Assembly (NCBI GenBank): GCA_036825155.1
Contig: DAISYU010000007.1
Location: 1 to 64,000, forward strand
Source of the DNA: DSAD01 sp036825155
GTDB taxonomy: Bacteria; Desulfobacterota; Desulfomonilia; UBA1062
Reading direction: 5' to 3'
Length of the DNA: 64,000 bases
Below the pieces are notes generated by a model that saw only the letters and a program-made list of their open reading frames with translations, was not told where the DNA came from and searched no databases. Positions 28,125-36,389 of the stretch are shown here, piece by piece. A program made the translations under genes and the position numbers. Position 1 is the stretch's first letter, and every line of letters starts with the position of its first letter.

Positions 28125-29882
28125 ATGGAACAGTGGGCAAATTGGGCATGGCTTTTAGGAATTGGTGGTTTTATCATCGCCTATCTGATGTATGCGGCAC
28201 TCAGGAAAAAGGATCCGGGTGATGAGAAAATGCAGGATCTGGCTGCACAGATCCATGAAGGCGCAATGGTATTCCTCAAGAGGGAATACTCCATTCTGGT
28301 AGTATTCATCGCTGTAGTATTCTTGCTCCTTCTGTTCGGTCTGGAATGGCAGACTGCCGTTGCTTATCTCGGTGGTGCCATCTGCTCCATCCTGGCAGGC
28401 TACACCGGCATGAACTCTGCCACGATGGCAAATGTCCGGACAGCTCAGGCCGCTAAAACGCAAGGGCTTGAGGCTGCACTTCATGTTTCCTACTTCGGGG
28501 GCGGTGCAGTTATGGGTCTGGCAGTGGCCTCCCTGGGTCTTCTCGGTGTCGGGGCTTTCTACTTCATCTTCAATACCCCTGAGACCTTGAAATATCTGAG
28601 CGGGTTCGGTATGGGTGCTTCTTCTGTTGCACTCTTCGCCCGTGTCGGTGGCGGTATCTATACAAAGACCGCCGATGTCGGTGCAGACCTCGTTGGTAAG
28701 GTGGAAGCCGGTATCCCTGAGGACGACCCCAGAAACCCCGGTGTTATTGCTGACAACGTTGGCGACAACGTTGGTGATATTGCCGGTATGGGTGCCGACA
28801 TCTTTGAATCATACGTGAACGCTATTATCGCATCCATTGCGATCGCTGCCACCATGGCTCTTTCCAGCGAAGGGCTGAGACAGGGGTACATCTCTCTGCC
28901 GATTATCCTCGTTATGGTCGGTTTCGTGTGCTCGCTCGTCGGTGTGTATTCAGTCAAGGCGCTTGGGAAGGCCGGTCCTGCTACTGCATTGAGATATTCC
29001 TCAATCATCGCAGGAATCCTCTTCATTATTGCCACCTATATCTGCGTAAGAACATTGGGTGTTGGAATGGGAAACTTCGGTGCGGTTGTTGCAGGTCTGG
29101 TGTGCGGCACATTGATCGGTCTCATTACTGAGTACTACACAGCAGCAAAACCCATCAGGACAATCGCAGAGGCATCACAGACCGGTCCGGCAACAAACAT
29201 CATCACCGGTCTTGCCATCGGCATGGAATCCACGGCAATTCCTCTTTTCCTGATCGTGATCGCAATCGGCCTGGCAGCATACTTTGCCGGTCTCTACGGT
29301 ATCGGTCTTTCTGCTGTAGGTATGCTTGCAACAGTGGGCGCAACCATGAGTGTTGACGCATACGGACCTGTGGCAGACAATGCAGGCGGTATCTCTGAGA
29401 TGAGCGGTCTCGGACCGGATGTCAGAAAGATCACAGACTCTCTCGATGCACTGGGAAATACCACGGCAGCTATCGGGAAAGGCTTTGCTATCGGTTCTGC
29501 AGCACTGACCGCACTTGCCCTGTTCTCCGCATACGGCCAGGCGGTAAACCTTGAGTCGATCAACCTCACCAGCCCCTATGTTGTTATGGGTCTGTTCATC
29601 GGCGGTATCGTCCCGTTCCTGGTGGCAGCCATGACNNNNNNNNNNNNNNNNNNNNNNNNNNNNNNNNNNNNNNNNNNNNNNNNNNNNNNNNNNNNNNNNN
29701 NNNNNNNNNNNNNNNNNNNNNNNNNNNNNNNNNNNGGCGGCAAACACAGCGAGGCACATAATGCTTCGGTTATCGGCGACACGGTCGGCGATCCGTTCAA
29801 GGATACATCAGGTCCTTCCATGAACATCCTGATCAAGCTCATGAGCGTTATCGCACTGGTTATCGCACCTCTGCTTATCTAA
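28125..29882 (+). CDS. hppA: Membrane ion-pumping pyrophosphatase (K+-dependent type), interrupted by assembly gap
   Basis: An integral-membrane pyrophosphatase that couples PPi hydrolysis to H+ or Na+ export. The catalytic loops are clear: GADLVGKVEAGIPEDDPRNPG, IADNVGDNVGDIAGMGAD and, later, GPVADNAGGISEMS. The motif GNTTAAIGKGFAIGSAALT has Ala and Gly where K+-independent enzymes have Lys and Thr, pointing to the K+-dependent subfamily. A Glu in ADIFESYV is compatible with either a Na+ or an H+ pump. A 100-N run (29636-29735) removes the region before SVIGDTVGDPFKDTSGPS; family lengths of roughly 670-700 residues suggest more than 100 residues are missing rather than 33. The frame continuing across it is a coincidence of the placeholder. 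Confidence 0.93.
   Translation: MEQWANWAWLLGIGGFIIAYLMYAALRKKDPGDEKMQDLAAQIHEGAMVFLKREYSILVVFIAVVFLLLLFGLEWQTAVAYLGGAICSILAGYTGMNSATMANVRTAQAAKTQGLEAALHVSYFGGGAVMGLAVASLGLLGVGAFYFIFNTPETLKYLSGFGMGASSVALFARVGGGIYTKTADVGADLVGKVEAGIPEDDPRNPGVIADNVGDNVGDIAGMGADIFESYVNAIIASIAIAATMALSSEGLRQGYISLPIILVMVGFVCSLVGVYSVKALGKAGPATALRYSSIIAGILFIIATYICVRTLGVGMGNFGAVVAGLVCGTLIGLITEYYTAAKPIRTIAEASQTGPATNIITGLAIGMESTAIPLFLIVIAIGLAAYFAGLYGIGLSAVGMLATVGATMSVDAYGPVADNAGGISEMSGLGPDVRKITDSLDALGNTTAAIGKGFAIGSAALTALALFSAYGQAVNLESINLTSPYVVMGLFIGGIVPFLVAAMXXXXXXXXXXXXXXXXXXXXXXXXXXXXXXXXXXGGKHSEAHNASVIGDTVGDPFKDTSGPSMNILIKLMSVIALVIAPLLI
29636..29735. other. Assembly gap of 100 N inside hppA
   Basis: Exactly 100 unknown bases, a customary scaffold placeholder. 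The missing part should hold transmembrane helices and the NSGGAWDNAKK-like catalytic loop. Confidence 0.98.
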
Positions 29883-29896
29883 CAACGAACCAAGAC

Positions 29897-29927
29897 GGGA
29901 AGAAGGCGTCTCAGGCGCCTTCTTCCC
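29897..29927. terminator. Terminator-like hairpin after hppA
   Basis: A perfect 12-bp stem, GGGAAGAAGGCG (29897-29908) with CGCCTTCTTCCC (29916-29927), has a 7-base loop 15 bp beyond the hppA stop. No long T-tract follows, so termination may be partial. Confidence 0.65.
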
Positions 29928-30154
29928 TCAATACACTCCCCACAACTCTCTCCGGCTGATTCTATCAAACATGAATTGATTTGATCCTTAACACCTCTTT
30001 TAAACACACTCAGGGATTCATTCCCTGTACAGTGGTTCATGATGGAATATGAGAAATCAAGTCTCTTTTTCGTATCATTTTTTGATTCAAAGATACTGAA
30101 TTCAGGATACCCCGCAGCTTGCTGGGGGTAGTTCATTGTGTTATAGAGAACATT

Positions 30155-30379
30155 ATGATCGAGAAGATACCATTTCTGCATAGACAAAAGATGTACAACA
30201 TTATTGTCGAGGATGATATTGCGCTTGTCGCCCTGCACCATATCCTTGATGTGCTCCTTGAGAATGATGCATTTATCCCCTACGATGGAGGCGATGCTGA
30301 ATTGTATACCATTAGTTACGAAGAGATATGCTATACTGTCGGTGTAGATGGTTCTGATGTTATGATCGTCATCAAGTGA
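30155..30379 (+). CDS. Possible small protein ahead of the nad operon
   Basis: A 74-codon frame from ATG (86 from an upstream TTG) ends 9 bp before the next gene, which would allow translational coupling. The product is acidic (NIIVEDDIALVALHHILDVL and IPYDGGDAELYTISYEEI) and protein-like. On the opposite strand a 174-codon frame (29879-30403) covers the same DNA; it also looks plausible at its N-terminus but runs through the hppA terminator hairpin. Neither has a good ribosome site. I cannot decide between them. Confidence 0.3.
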   Translation: MIEKIPFLHRQKMYNIIVEDDIALVALHHILDVLLENDAFIPYDGGDAELYTISYEEICYTVGVDGSDVMIVIK

Positions 30380-30388
30380 TGGTTCGTC

Positions 30389-31210
30389 ATGGTAGATATT
30401 CATCTCTGTCAGCCCGATAAGACCAAATCATGCGCTGCATGCTGCGGGATATACAATTATGTGGACAACACCCGTGATGCTCTGACAAGCCGTTTTGACT
30501 ACAGGACCGGTCTTTTCTCCCGGGTACGGAACTCTGAGATCACGATAGATGAGTACCGGGACATCATACGTCATAGAGAAAATGCCAAAAGAATCTACAA
30601 AACCATTTATACATGCGAGTTTGTGGGGTTTCTGAATGAAAGCAGAACACGGGTCGGCTGTATGCTCCATCCCATGTCGAACGACAACAATGATCTGAGG
30701 GAAATAAGCTTTTACGGCAGAGACATCTGTGAAGGGCACTTCTGTCCGAGTTATCAAAAACTTACCACGAACGAGGCAAAGACTGTGCTTGCAAGCCTGG
30801 ACGACTGGTATCTCTACGGGAGTGTGATTACCGACATAGATTTTGTAAAGACCTTTTTCAGGATCGTACAGGATACGATGGGGGAAGAAGTATCCCCGGA
30901 AGTCGTCAGCACAAACGGCAATTTAATAGAGATGCTGCAGAAATATTATGCCCTTAAGGTGAGGTGGCCGTACAGGGATACCACCAGGCCGAGATTCGGA
31001 AAGTACTACTTTGTGGGCGAGGAGTATGATATCGACAGGATAGACTATGAAGGGCTCGACGCAGCGGTGTCGCGTTATGATCCGATATTCTTGAGCCTGT
31101 CATCGCGTTTCAAATCCGGGAAGGAACTGGATGCGGCAGAGAAATGGATGGATCTGCTGGTAGAAGGATTCTGTAATGAATACGCAAGAGCTGATAGACA
31201 AGATAATTGA
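30389..31210 (+). CDS. Unknown Cys-containing protein preceding nadC
   Basis: A 273-residue soluble protein without a signal peptide. The N-terminus has a CAACCGIYNY cluster, and further Cys sit in YTCEFVGF, VGCMLHP and ICEGHFCPSYQ, an arrangement seen in zinc- or Fe-S-binding proteins (compare CxxCxxCC chelating domains). No catalytic motif is recognised. Its last 35 bp overlap the start of nadC, so it is the first or second gene of the NAD operon and may have a role in metal or quinolinate handling; that is inference from position. Confidence 0.65.
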   Translation: MVDIHLCQPDKTKSCAACCGIYNYVDNTRDALTSRFDYRTGLFSRVRNSEITIDEYRDIIRHRENAKRIYKTIYTCEFVGFLNESRTRVGCMLHPMSNDNNDLREISFYGRDICEGHFCPSYQKLTTNEAKTVLASLDDWYLYGSVITDIDFVKTFFRIVQDTMGEEVSPEVVSTNGNLIEMLQKYYALKVRWPYRDTTRPRFGKYYFVGEEYDIDRIDYEGLDAAVSRYDPIFLSLSSRFKSGKELDAAEKWMDLLVEGFCNEYARADRQDN

Positions 31211-32009
31211 TCTGGCATTACTGGAAGACGGTCATGATGCCACCTCATCCGCCGTATTCACCCATGATGAAGTACTGCGTGCGGTCTTTCTGGCGAAAGG
31301 CGAAGGGATAATTGCCGGTCTCGATGTAGCCAGGCAGGTGTTTGACCGGGTAAACCCGTCCATTGTATGCGAGCTTGCCATAAAAGACGGTGCCCCGGTC
31401 CATAAGGGGCAGACAATCGGATGGGTAACGGGCCCAGCTGTGGATGTACTCAGGGCAGAACGCATCGCACTGAACTTTATGCAGAGAATGTCCGGCATTG
31501 CAAGTGCAACCGCACAGTACGTACTAAGGGTCCGGGGAACAGCGGCCCGGATTCTCGATACGAGGAAAACCGCCCCCGGCCACCGGGTGTTGGACAAGTG
31601 GGCCGTGAGGATCGGTGGTGGTACGAACCACCGGATGGGTCTGTGGGATATGGCGCTCATCAAGGACAATCACATTGACCGCGTCGGTTCGATTACCGAA
31701 GCTGTTAAAATGGTGCGCACGTCAAGTCCGGATATTCCGATCGAGGTTGAGGCCAGGAATCTGGACGATGTGAAGGAACTGATGGAGATCGGAGTAGACA
31801 GGATCATGCTCGACAACTTCTCCCTTGAAGACATGAGACGTGCGGTGCAGATGGTGAACAAATCGATCCCGCTGGAGGCATCAGGAGGCATTACCCTCGA
31901 GACGGTCCGCGATGTGGCCTTGACCGGGGTGGATTACATATCGGTGGGAGATATCACACATTCAGTGAAATCATTGGATATCTCTCTGCTTATAGAGGGA
32001 GCATCATGA
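31176..32009 (+). CDS. nadC: Nicotinate-nucleotide pyrophosphorylase (quinolinate phosphoribosyltransferase)
   Basis: A 277-residue enzyme, normal length, making nicotinate mononucleotide from quinolinate and PRPP. It shows AERIALNFMQRMSGIASAT, ARILDTRKTAPGHRVLDKWAV, GGGTNHRMGLWDMALIKDNH and the barrel end IPLEASGGITLETVRDVALTGVDYISVGDIT. It overlaps the preceding gene by 35 bp and nadA by 4 bp (ATGA), giving a coupled nadC-nadA-nadB set for the aspartate route to NAD. Confidence 0.96.
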   Translation: MNTQELIDKIIDLALLEDGHDATSSAVFTHDEVLRAVFLAKGEGIIAGLDVARQVFDRVNPSIVCELAIKDGAPVHKGQTIGWVTGPAVDVLRAERIALNFMQRMSGIASATAQYVLRVRGTAARILDTRKTAPGHRVLDKWAVRIGGGTNHRMGLWDMALIKDNHIDRVGSITEAVKMVRTSSPDIPIEVEARNLDDVKELMEIGVDRIMLDNFSLEDMRRAVQMVNKSIPLEASGGITLETVRDVALTGVDYISVGDITHSVKSLDISLLIEGAS

Positions 32010-33040
32010 AGGACAATCAATCACGGGATCTCATTAAAAGGATAAAGAAAGAATTCGGAGAACGGCTGGTCATCCTCGGGCATCACTACCAGAGCGACGA
32101 TGTTCTGGAATATGCAGATTATGTCGGGGATTCTCTCGAACTGGCGAGAAAGGCGTCCACCATACAAACGGCCGATATCCTGGTTTTCTGCGGGGTATAC
32201 TTCATGGCCGAGACCGCTGCTATCCTTGCCCCTGACAAGGCCGTGTATATCCCTGATGTGGGTGCCGGATGTCCGCTTGCCGATATGGCAAAGATCGAAG
32301 ACGTAGAGCGTGCATGGGACAGCATTATGCAGTGCACCTCCTCGGTGACACCGGTGACGTACGTGAACTCCTCGGCTCAAATCAAGGCTTTCTGCGGAAG
32401 CCATGGCGGCACGGTATGTACCTCCGGCAATGCCCATAAGGTCTTTGACTGGGCATTTCAGCAATCGGACAAGGTGTTCTTCATGCCGGACAGGAATCTC
32501 GGAAGAAATACGGCCCGTAGTATGAATATACCTGATGATGAGATGGTGGAATGGGACCCTGACAGAGAAGACGGAGGACTTGACGAAGCCGCCATTGCAA
32601 ACTCCCGGGTGATCCTCTGGAAGGGCTGGTGTCCGGTACACTGGCCGAATTTTTCGAAGGACGCGGTTGAGAAAATACGCAGGGAATTTCCCGGTGCGAA
32701 AATAATCGTGCATCCGGAGTCAGACCCTGCCACGGTCGAAGCAAGTGACGAATCCGGCTCCACTGCACAGATACTCGAGTACGTCAAAGCCCTCGAGCCG
32801 GGCGAGCGGGTTGTAATCGGTACAGAGTTCAACATGGTTTCCCGGGTAGCCCAGGATTATCAATCAGTTGTCGATGTCATGCCCCTGAGCAGGGAATTGT
32901 GTGAGGATATGGGCAAGATAACCCTCGATAAGCTGGCACAAACCCTGGCCGGTCTTGATGCGGATACATACCGTGTTGAGGTGGACGAGGACATTGCCCG
33001 CGATGCCTTTGTAGCCCTGGAAAACATGCTGAGGATCTGA
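32006..33040 (+). CDS. nadA: Quinolinate synthase (4Fe-4S)
   Basis: A 344-residue oxygen-sensitive enzyme condensing iminoaspartate with dihydroxyacetone phosphate. The three cluster Cys are recognisable in LVFCGVYFMAETA, GGTVCTSGNAHKV and ELCEDMGKITLDKL. Other signatures: LGHHYQSDDVLEYADYVGDSLELAR, MPDRNLGRNTA and HPESDPATVEASDESGST. The start overlaps the nadC stop, and the stop is 2 bp from nadB. Confidence 0.96.
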   Translation: MKDNQSRDLIKRIKKEFGERLVILGHHYQSDDVLEYADYVGDSLELARKASTIQTADILVFCGVYFMAETAAILAPDKAVYIPDVGAGCPLADMAKIEDVERAWDSIMQCTSSVTPVTYVNSSAQIKAFCGSHGGTVCTSGNAHKVFDWAFQQSDKVFFMPDRNLGRNTARSMNIPDDEMVEWDPDREDGGLDEAAIANSRVILWKGWCPVHWPNFSKDAVEKIRREFPGAKIIVHPESDPATVEASDESGSTAQILEYVKALEPGERVVIGTEFNMVSRVAQDYQSVVDVMPLSRELCEDMGKITLDKLAQTLAGLDADTYRVEVDEDIARDAFVALENMLRI

Positions 33041-33042
33041 AG

Positions 33043-34689
33043 ATGACCGAAACAGTCAAAGAGACGGAATGCCTGATCATCGGGACCGGAATAGCCGGTG
33101 CCACGTGTGCGTATATTGCTGCAAAGGCCGGACTCAAAGTGTGTCTGCTTACAAAGAGGTCGGATCCCACATCCACCAACACAAACCGTGCCCAGGGGGG
33201 GATCGTCTACAGAGGCCGAGGAGACAGCCCTGAACTGCTCAAGCAGGATATCCTCAAGGCAGGGAGAAATATCAACTGCTTAGAAGCGGTTGATTTTCTC
33301 GCATTAAACGGTCCGAACATCGTCAAAGAGGTGCTCATTGACGACCTCAACGTGAATTTTACCCATCTCAAGGGGCCTGAGGATGAAAGCTTTGACCTCA
33401 CCAAGGAAGGGGCACACACGATAAACCGTATCCTGTACTCCGCCGATCATACCGGCAAGACGATTGAACATGCATTGATCGATGTGTTGAGAAAGACTCA
33501 GAATGTGGAGATCATAACCGGTGCAACAGCCATCGACCTGATTACCCTGCAACATCATTCCACAGATATTCAGACCAGGTACCTGCTCAATGATCGATGC
33601 ATCGGTGCGTATGTTTTCTCGCATGATACAAAAGAGGTGCACACGATCCTCGCCCAGTACACCGTGCTTGCCACCGGAGGGCTGGGGGACATCTTTATTC
33701 ACTCCACGAACGAGAAAGGTACGGTGGGAGACGGCATTGTCATGGCACACAGGGCCGGTGCACGGGTGATGAACATGGAGTTTATGCAGTTCCATCCCAC
33801 AACGCTCTTTGTCCCCGGCACAAGGAGATTCCTCATCTCTGAGGCGGTCCGCGGAGAGGGAGCACGGCTCAGGAACCTGAGAGGGGAGTATTTCATGGAG
33901 AAATACAATCCTGAGTTCAAAGACCTTGCCCCCAGAGATATTGTATCTGTTGCCATATGGGAGGAATTGATAGAAAACGCGGAAGACCATGTCCTTCTGG
34001 ATATCGCCAACTTTGTTGAAGATGACATCCCCACACGGTTCCCCAGCATCTATGCCACGTGTATGAAAGCGGGAATCGACATAACGAAAGAGCCGGTACC
34101 GGTCGTCCCTGCCGCCCATTATTTCTGCGGAGGAGTACAGGTGAATACGAGGGGGATGACCACGGTAGACGGACTCTATGCCATAGGTGAAGTCACATGT
34201 ACCGGGCTCCACGGGGCAAACAGGCTCGCCTCGACCTCGCTGCTCGAGGGTCTCACCTGGGGCTACTATGCAGCGAAGAATATAGCTGACAACATTAATT
34301 CAGGATATACCGTTGACGTGAAGACTTTAAAGTCTGCACGTGACTGGATACCCACAGGTACGGTGGAGAATGAGGACCCGGCGCTGATTGCACAGGACTG
34401 GATGTCCATCAAGAGTACCATGTGGAACTATGTGGGGATAGTCAGGACCAGACCTCGATTGAAGATCGCCATAGAAGACCTGCGTCATATGTACCTCAGG
34501 ATCGAGGAGTTCTACAAGGAGACGCCGGTATCGAAAAACATCATCAGCCTCTTTCACGGTGCGCAGGCCGCGATTCTGGTGGCCGACGCTGCATGGAGAA
34601 ACAAAAACTCGATAGGCTGTCATCTCATAAGAGACTCCAAGGGATCCAGCAAGTCACACCCTGCAATGATGCGCAACTACTTTCCCTAG
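33043..34689 (+). CDS. nadB: L-aspartate oxidase
   Basis: A 548-residue flavoprotein that makes iminoaspartate for NadA. The FAD site is at the N-terminus (CLIIGTGIAGATCAYIAA), then the SDPTSTNTNRAQGGIVY segment, VLATGGLGDIF, EFMQFHPTTLF, and the active-site block AAHYFCGGVQVNTRGMTTVDGLYAIGEVTCTGLHGANRLASTSLLEGL in consecutive pieces. Close relatives include fumarate reductase flavoproteins, but the nadC-nadA context settles the role. In anaerobes NadB uses fumarate or another acceptor instead of oxygen. Confidence 0.95.
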   Translation: MTETVKETECLIIGTGIAGATCAYIAAKAGLKVCLLTKRSDPTSTNTNRAQGGIVYRGRGDSPELLKQDILKAGRNINCLEAVDFLALNGPNIVKEVLIDDLNVNFTHLKGPEDESFDLTKEGAHTINRILYSADHTGKTIEHALIDVLRKTQNVEIITGATAIDLITLQHHSTDIQTRYLLNDRCIGAYVFSHDTKEVHTILAQYTVLATGGLGDIFIHSTNEKGTVGDGIVMAHRAGARVMNMEFMQFHPTTLFVPGTRRFLISEAVRGEGARLRNLRGEYFMEKYNPEFKDLAPRDIVSVAIWEELIENAEDHVLLDIANFVEDDIPTRFPSIYATCMKAGIDITKEPVPVVPAAHYFCGGVQVNTRGMTTVDGLYAIGEVTCTGLHGANRLASTSLLEGLTWGYYAAKNIADNINSGYTVDVKTLKSARDWIPTGTVENEDPALIAQDWMSIKSTMWNYVGIVRTRPRLKIAIEDLRHMYLRIEEFYKETPVSKNIISLFHGAQAAILVADAAWRNKNSIGCHLIRDSKGSSKSHPAMMRNYFP

Positions 34690-34974
34690 GATAGGGTCTG
34701 AACTTACTGCGACATGGGTAGAGGTGTAGCTTCCGCGCATGCTTGACTGCAGTAAGGATTCGTGGTGTAGCCTATTGAGATAAGGCCGCAAGGTATACTG
34801 TTTCTTATGGTGTTCATGCCATATTATGGTTTGTGCACCAATTCAAAGAATGGGAAAGCCAACCTATCAGGCACCCAGGCATAGAGAATAAAACTCGTAA
34901 AAACATATAGATGTATTGCGACATGTTCATGGCACGCCATTCGCATACTATGGGTGCGAGAAAAGTTAACACCC

Positions 34975-35280
34975 ATGAAAAAGGATATCAAAATAGAAAA
35001 GATGCCTGATAGATTGTGTGATGACTGTGGCAAATACATTGCAGTTGTCAGTTGTGACGGCTGCGGCAAGACGCTCTGCAAGAAATGCCGGTTTCTGGAG
35101 ATATGTCCGGCAGATGCCGGAGAGATAACGGTCAAATATTTCTGCATACAATGCAAACAGGACTCACTGGTCAATCCCAATGCACGGCATGAAAAGGTCT
35201 TTGGCCTCGATAAGGTAACTGACATGGTAAACAATGGCAGGCAAAGGGATAACCGGTTCAAGATAAAACTGAAGATCTGA
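34975..35280 (+). CDS. Small zinc-binding protein
   Basis: A 101-residue protein dominated by Cys pairs: LCDDCGKYIAVVSCDGCGKTLCKKCRFLEIC, then YFCIQCK. The spacing resembles B-box or treble-clef zinc fingers. The rest is Lys/Asp-rich. The ribosome site is weak; a GTG seven codons earlier is an alternative start. Function unknown, possibly nucleic-acid or protein binding. A small hairpin terminator follows (35319). Confidence 0.65.
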   Translation: MKKDIKIEKMPDRLCDDCGKYIAVVSCDGCGKTLCKKCRFLEICPADAGEITVKYFCIQCKQDSLVNPNARHEKVFGLDKVTDMVNNGRQRDNRFKIKLKI

Positions 35281-35318
35281 TCATTTCTTAAGAGATACAT
35301 CAGTTCTATGGTCTGTAC

Positions 35319-35348
35319 ACCCTAAAGGCATAATCTCTATAGGGTTTT
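35319..35348 (+). terminator. Small terminator after the zinc-binding gene
   Basis: ACCCTA (35319-35324) pairs with TAGGGT (35340-35345) and leads into TTTT. A weak but plausible Rho-independent site. Confidence 0.4.
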
Positions 35349-35401
35349 ATCACCATAAACCGTGCAGGTATGTACCTTAAGATACTATAAAAACAAAGGG
35401 T

Positions 35402-35407
35402 TATAAT
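35402..35407 (+). promoter_or_regulatory. TATAAT -10 element ahead of the RNA candidate
   Basis: A perfect TATAAT about 50 bp ahead of the structured segment. The -35 region is poor (AAGATA or TTAAGA at 17-19 bp), so the promoter call is tentative. Confidence 0.35.
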
Positions 35408-35458
35408 ACAATAAGCTATGGCATACCTTTAGCAATAAGAAAGGCAAAAATACATGAA

Positions 35459-35679
35459 GGTTTTCAGTACGATAACAGCTCTTTTACAATATGGCTGAGA
35501 TAGAGAATCTCACGTACTCTCGGTGGATGCAAAAACGGCTGGTATGTGTTGCGTCATGCTAAAGCCGAACAGTACTCGGATAAAAGTTCTTAACTGAAAC
35601 CTCCTTTTGATGCCAGAAGATGGGACAAAAGAATTACTCCGCTAACCGTCCCCACACCTTGTCTTCTGGCATTTTTTTT
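35459..35679 (+). ncRNA. Candidate structured RNA with terminator, upstream of rplU
   Basis: A non-coding stretch with nested pairings. An outer helix forms between GGTTTTCAGT (35459-35468) and ACTGAAACC (35593-35601), with one bulge. Inside it, a 6-bp hairpin TGAGAT/ATCTCA (35496-35512) is perfect and CGGCT/AGCCG (35536-35567) can pair. The 3' end is an 11-bp stem, ATGCCAGAAGA (35610-35620) with TCTTCTGGCAT (35662-35672), enclosing GGGAC/GTCCC, and then eight T. No open frame fits. It could be an independent small RNA or a leader. It matches no family I can name. Confidence 0.45.
35610..35679 (+). terminator. Strong terminator closing the RNA candidate
   Basis: The 11-bp stem ATGCCAGAAGA/TCTTCTGGCAT followed by T8 is a canonical Rho-independent signal, with an inner GGGAC/GTCCC stem in its large loop. 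Confidence 0.75.
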
Positions 35680-35730
35680 GCCCTGTTGATGATTTGTATT
35701 GAAATAATGCTTGAATGCCGGGGAAACTCC

Positions 35731-35759
35731 TTGACAATCACGGCAAGTTTCATTATTAG
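35731..35759 (+). promoter_or_regulatory. Sigma-70 promoter of the rplU operon
   Basis: A perfect TTGACA (35731-35736), 17-bp spacer and TATTAG (35754-35759), 42 bp before the rplU ATG. Confidence 0.6.
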
Positions 35760-35801
35760 CTCAAAGACCTTTGAAGATAAACGTGGAATAGAGGTGTAAA
35801 A

Positions 35802-36122
35802 ATGTATGCTGTTATAAAAACTGGCGGTAAGCAGTACAAGGTTGAAGAAGGTGACACGATACAGATCGAAAAACTCGATGCTGAAAAGGGTGATACGGTA
35901 ACATTTGACGATGTGCTCTTTATCGGCGGCGATGAATACAAACTCGGATCACCAAAGCTTGAAGGCGTCACAGTAAACGCAAGGATAGTGAGGCAGATGA
36001 GAGCGAAGAAGATCATCGTTTTCAAGATGAAGAGACGTAAGGGTTACAGGAAGAAGCAGGGTCACAGACAGAACCTTACGGAAGTCACTATCACCCAGAT
36101 AGCTGCAGGTAAGGAGGCGTAA
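35802..36122 (+). CDS. rplU: 50S ribosomal protein L21
   Basis: A 106-residue ribosomal protein that binds 23S rRNA. MYAVIKTGGKQYKVEEGD and the C-terminal KMKRRKGYRKKQGHRQ are the family hallmarks. It is first in the operon rplU-rpmA-obg-proB-proA-nadD-rsfS-rlmH, behind a good promoter. Confidence 0.98.
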   Translation: MYAVIKTGGKQYKVEEGDTIQIEKLDAEKGDTVTFDDVLFIGGDEYKLGSPKLEGVTVNARIVRQMRAKKIIVFKMKRRKGYRKKQGHRQNLTEVTITQIAAGKEA

Positions 36123-36125
36123 CCC

Positions 36126-36386
36126 ATGGCACATAAAAAATCCGGTGGTACTTCCAGGAACGGCAGAGATACGGCAGGAAAGCGTCTCGGCGTAAAACGA
36201 TTTGACGGGCAGAAGGTAACAGCCGGCAGCATCATTGTTCGCCAGAGAGGAACCAAGATCCATCCCGGTGAGAACGTCGGCTGTGGAAGAGATTATACCC
36301 TGTTTGCCCTTTCAGATGGAGTCGTAAAGTTCGAAACCCTTTTCAACAACAAAAAGAGGGTGAATGTGATATCCAGTGCTGCTTAG
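36126..36386 (+). CDS. rpmA: 50S ribosomal protein L27
   Basis: An 86-residue protein whose N-terminal tail reaches the peptidyl transferase centre. MAHKKSGGTSRNGRDTAGKR, then GSIIVRQRGTKIHPGENVGCG. The N-terminus lacks the cleavable extension known in Firmicutes. It starts 3 bp after rplU. Confidence 0.98.
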   Translation: MAHKKSGGTSRNGRDTAGKRLGVKRFDGQKVTAGSIIVRQRGTKIHPGENVGCGRDYTLFALSDGVVKFETLFNNKKRVNVISSAA

Positions 36387-36389
36387 CAT

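Noticed and set aside
33304..34212. 302-codon minus-strand frame
   Set aside because: Antisense shadow of nadB.
35491..35510. CTGAGA motif suggestive of a TPP riboswitch
   Set aside because: The GGGGUGC lead and the second conserved loop are missing, and no thiamine gene follows.
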